This document shows, one piece after another, positions 63,013-64,000 of a stretch of DNA of 64,000 nucleotides. Within the stretch, counting starts at the first letter, position 1. The number at the start of each line of letters is the position of its first letter. Location of the stretch: contig JAIBBI010000006.1 in the NCBI GenBank assembly GCA_019694755.1, forward strand, positions 28,461 through 92,460, read 5' to 3'. The stretch comes from Gemmataceae bacterium (lineage in GTDB: Bacteria > Planctomycetota > Planctomycetia > Gemmatales > Gemmataceae). A model generated the notes under the pieces. The model did not search any database, was not told the DNA's origin, and was given only the letters and a program-made list of their open reading frames with translations. The position numbers and the translations under genes were made by a program.

Positions 63013-63191
63013 GAGAGATCTTCGTCCGAATTCTCACTGGGAGCGATCTTTTCGGCGTCGTTCGCGAACACGGATTGCCGACAGAGCCCGTCGCAGCAGT
63101 GGACCTCGCCAATGCCGCCGCATTCCGGGCACGGTTCGGGTCGGCCGTTGGCGGTGATCCAGTGCCTCCCATGACAGGTCGGACACAGCAT
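63009..63191 (-). CDS. Small zinc-ribbon protein
   Basis: A 60-residue protein. Residues 3-34 hold C-x2-C-x-G, then C-P-x-C-x-G-x-G and further Cys (CPTCHGRHW and CPECGGIG), a DnaJ-like or rubredoxin-like zinc site. The ATG at 63191 has GGAGGAG about 5 nt upstream, a strong site. The Asp/Ser/Glu tail is charged. It is just upstream of surE and overlaps it by 4 nt, suggesting a partner or regulator. No named family. Confidence 0.75.
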   Translation of the reverse strand: MLCPTCHGRHWITANGRPEPCPECGGIGEVHCCDGLCRQSVFANDAEKIAPSENSDEDLS

Positions 63192-63301
63192 GTTTTCTCC
63201 TCCGGGCAGATTCTAGGCGACTGGCATTGGGAGTGTTCAGGCCACTACACTGATTTTGCGACGCCCCGTCGATGTCAGTTGTCCCTGCGACCCGAGGAAT
63301 C

Positions 63302-64000
63302 ATGGAATCGCGCAACCGTCCGGAAACGCTGCAACAACTCCTGGATTCGGGATGGAAGTCCCGGACAGTCAAAGAGGAATTGAGAAGCAACTTCACCCGG
63401 TCGCTTGAATCTTCGGAAGCGCTTTTTCCAGGAATCGTCGGTTACGATGATACCGTGATACCGGAGGTCAGTATTGCCTTGCTGGCCGGACACGACTTGT
63501 TGTTTCTCGGAGAGAAGGGGCAAGCCAAAAGTCGATTGATGCGTGGGCTGGTCCGATTCCTCGACCCGGAGATTCCGTACCTCGCGATCGACGGTTGTCC
63601 CGTTCACGAGGATCCAACTCGGCCCATCACTTCAAAGGGAAAGAACTGTCTCGAAGAAAGGCCTGCGAGCCAGGTTCCCATCGCGTGGTGGCCCCGCAAG
63701 CAAAGGTATGCCGAGCGCCTCGCCCCGGGGACGAAATTCGCGGACGTCATCGGCGAGATTGACCCGGCCAAGTTGGCCACCGGGACGAGCCTCGGCGCGG
63801 AAGAGGCCCTTCATTTCGGGCTGATTCCGCGGATGCACCGCGGCATTTTTGCGATGAACGAGATCCCCGAACTCGACGAACTGGTCCAGGTCGGGCTATT
63901 CAACATTCTTGAAGAACGCGACGTGCAGATCCGTGGCTATCCCGTGCAGTTCGATCTCGACGTTTTTGTTATGTTCTCGGCCAATCCTGCGACGTACAAC
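63302..64000 (+). CDS. MoxR/ChlI-like AAA+ ATPase (partial, cut by window end)
   Basis: The first 233 codons of a gene running past the window end. Translated by hand: [17 protein letters not shown], then [16 protein letters not shown], Walker A-like [17 protein letters not shown] and a Walker B-like [16 protein letters not shown], then [13 protein letters not shown], the sensor-1 Asn region. This is the MoxR/magnesium chelatase ChlI arrangement. In the Walker A region the usual G-x-x-G-x-G-K-(S/T) reads [13 protein letters not shown] precedes the ATG at 63302. The partner protein, often with a VWA domain, would lie beyond the window. Confidence 0.8.
   Translation, partial: MESRNRPETLQQLLDSGWKSRTVKEELRSNFTRSLESSEALFPGIVGYDDTVIPEVSIALLAGHDLLFLGEKGQAKSRLMRGLVRFLDPEIPYLAIDGCPVHEDPTRPITSKGKNCLEERPASQVPIAWWPRKQRYAERLAPGTKFADVIGEIDPAKLATGTSLGAEEALHFGLIPRMHRGIFAMNEIPELDELVQVGLFNILEERDVQIRGYPVQFDLDVFVMFSANPATYN

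Noticed and set aside
1..64000. tRNA genes, CRISPR arrays, transposases or prophage
   Set aside because: I searched by eye for T-loop (GGTTCGAATC-like) pairs, direct repeats with spacers, and transposase or integrase motifs, and found none that hold up.

Overview
The window looks like chromosome from a planctomycete, most likely of the Gemmataceae/Gemmatales group. The grounds are high GC, an exported protein whose N-terminus carries the E-x-R-L-A-P motif of planctomycete secreted proteins, DUF1080 and ThuA-like neighbours, menaquinone synthesis by the futalosine route (mqnE), GatCA-type transamidation, and several large orphan proteins. There is no CRISPR array, insertion sequence, prophage or rRNA, and I found no tRNA. 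Coding density is very high. Many operon genes touch or overlap by 1-4 nt, and five convergent pairs overlap at their 3' ends.

Layout. 0.1-3.4 kb: rpmB, gatC, gatA and a TIGR03032-like gene. 3.4-6 kb: a large exported FG-GAP/Ig-like/cyclophilin protein. 6-18.2 kb: a sugar-type oxidoreductase, queG, two tandem POT peptide transporters, a DUF4432 epimerase-like gene, a repeat-containing lipoprotein, an RNase HII-like protein, a HIT protein and a degenerate sulfatase-like protein. 18.2-20 kb: an internally duplicated ABC-2-type permease. 20-26 kb: a compact minus-strand replication/repair block, SRP RNA (ffs) - dnaX - ybaB - recR - rpoN - acyl-CoA carboxylase beta. dnaX carries an A10 slippery tract that joins the gamma frame to a tau C-terminal domain in the -1 frame. 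26-33 kb: a cyclophilin lipoprotein, a membrane protein, a Cys-rich secreted peptide, a nucleotidyltransferase-HD protein, a GH57 branching enzyme, an amidohydrolase and a GNAT enzyme. 33.5-41 kb: purD, purN, ileS, mqnE, psd.

41-47.3 kb: a three-gene minus-strand unit in which a 1297-aa orphan protein overlaps two tandem retropepsin-like/PDZ proteins. 47.3-50.1 kb: DUF1080, ThuA-like and GT4 genes. 50.3-53.7 kb: a signalling cluster of CpaE/TadZ-like ATPase, response regulator, HPt protein and SpoIIE-type PP2C phosphatase. 53.8-56 kb: rpmE, prfA and prmC. 56-64 kb: glgX, rho, an M32 carboxypeptidase, rarD, surE coupled to a small zinc-ribbon gene, and the start of a MoxR/ChlI-like AAA+ ATPase cut by the window edge.

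The best candidates for new biology are: the dnaX slippage site next to a very short SRP RNA; the 1297-aa protein with its two aspartic protease partners; the cyclophilin domain apparently nested in a cadherin/Ig-like domain of an FG-GAP protein; the CpaE/receiver/HPt/PP2C cluster; the catalytically stripped sulfatase fold; and overlapping TAATG inverted repeats upstream of purD.
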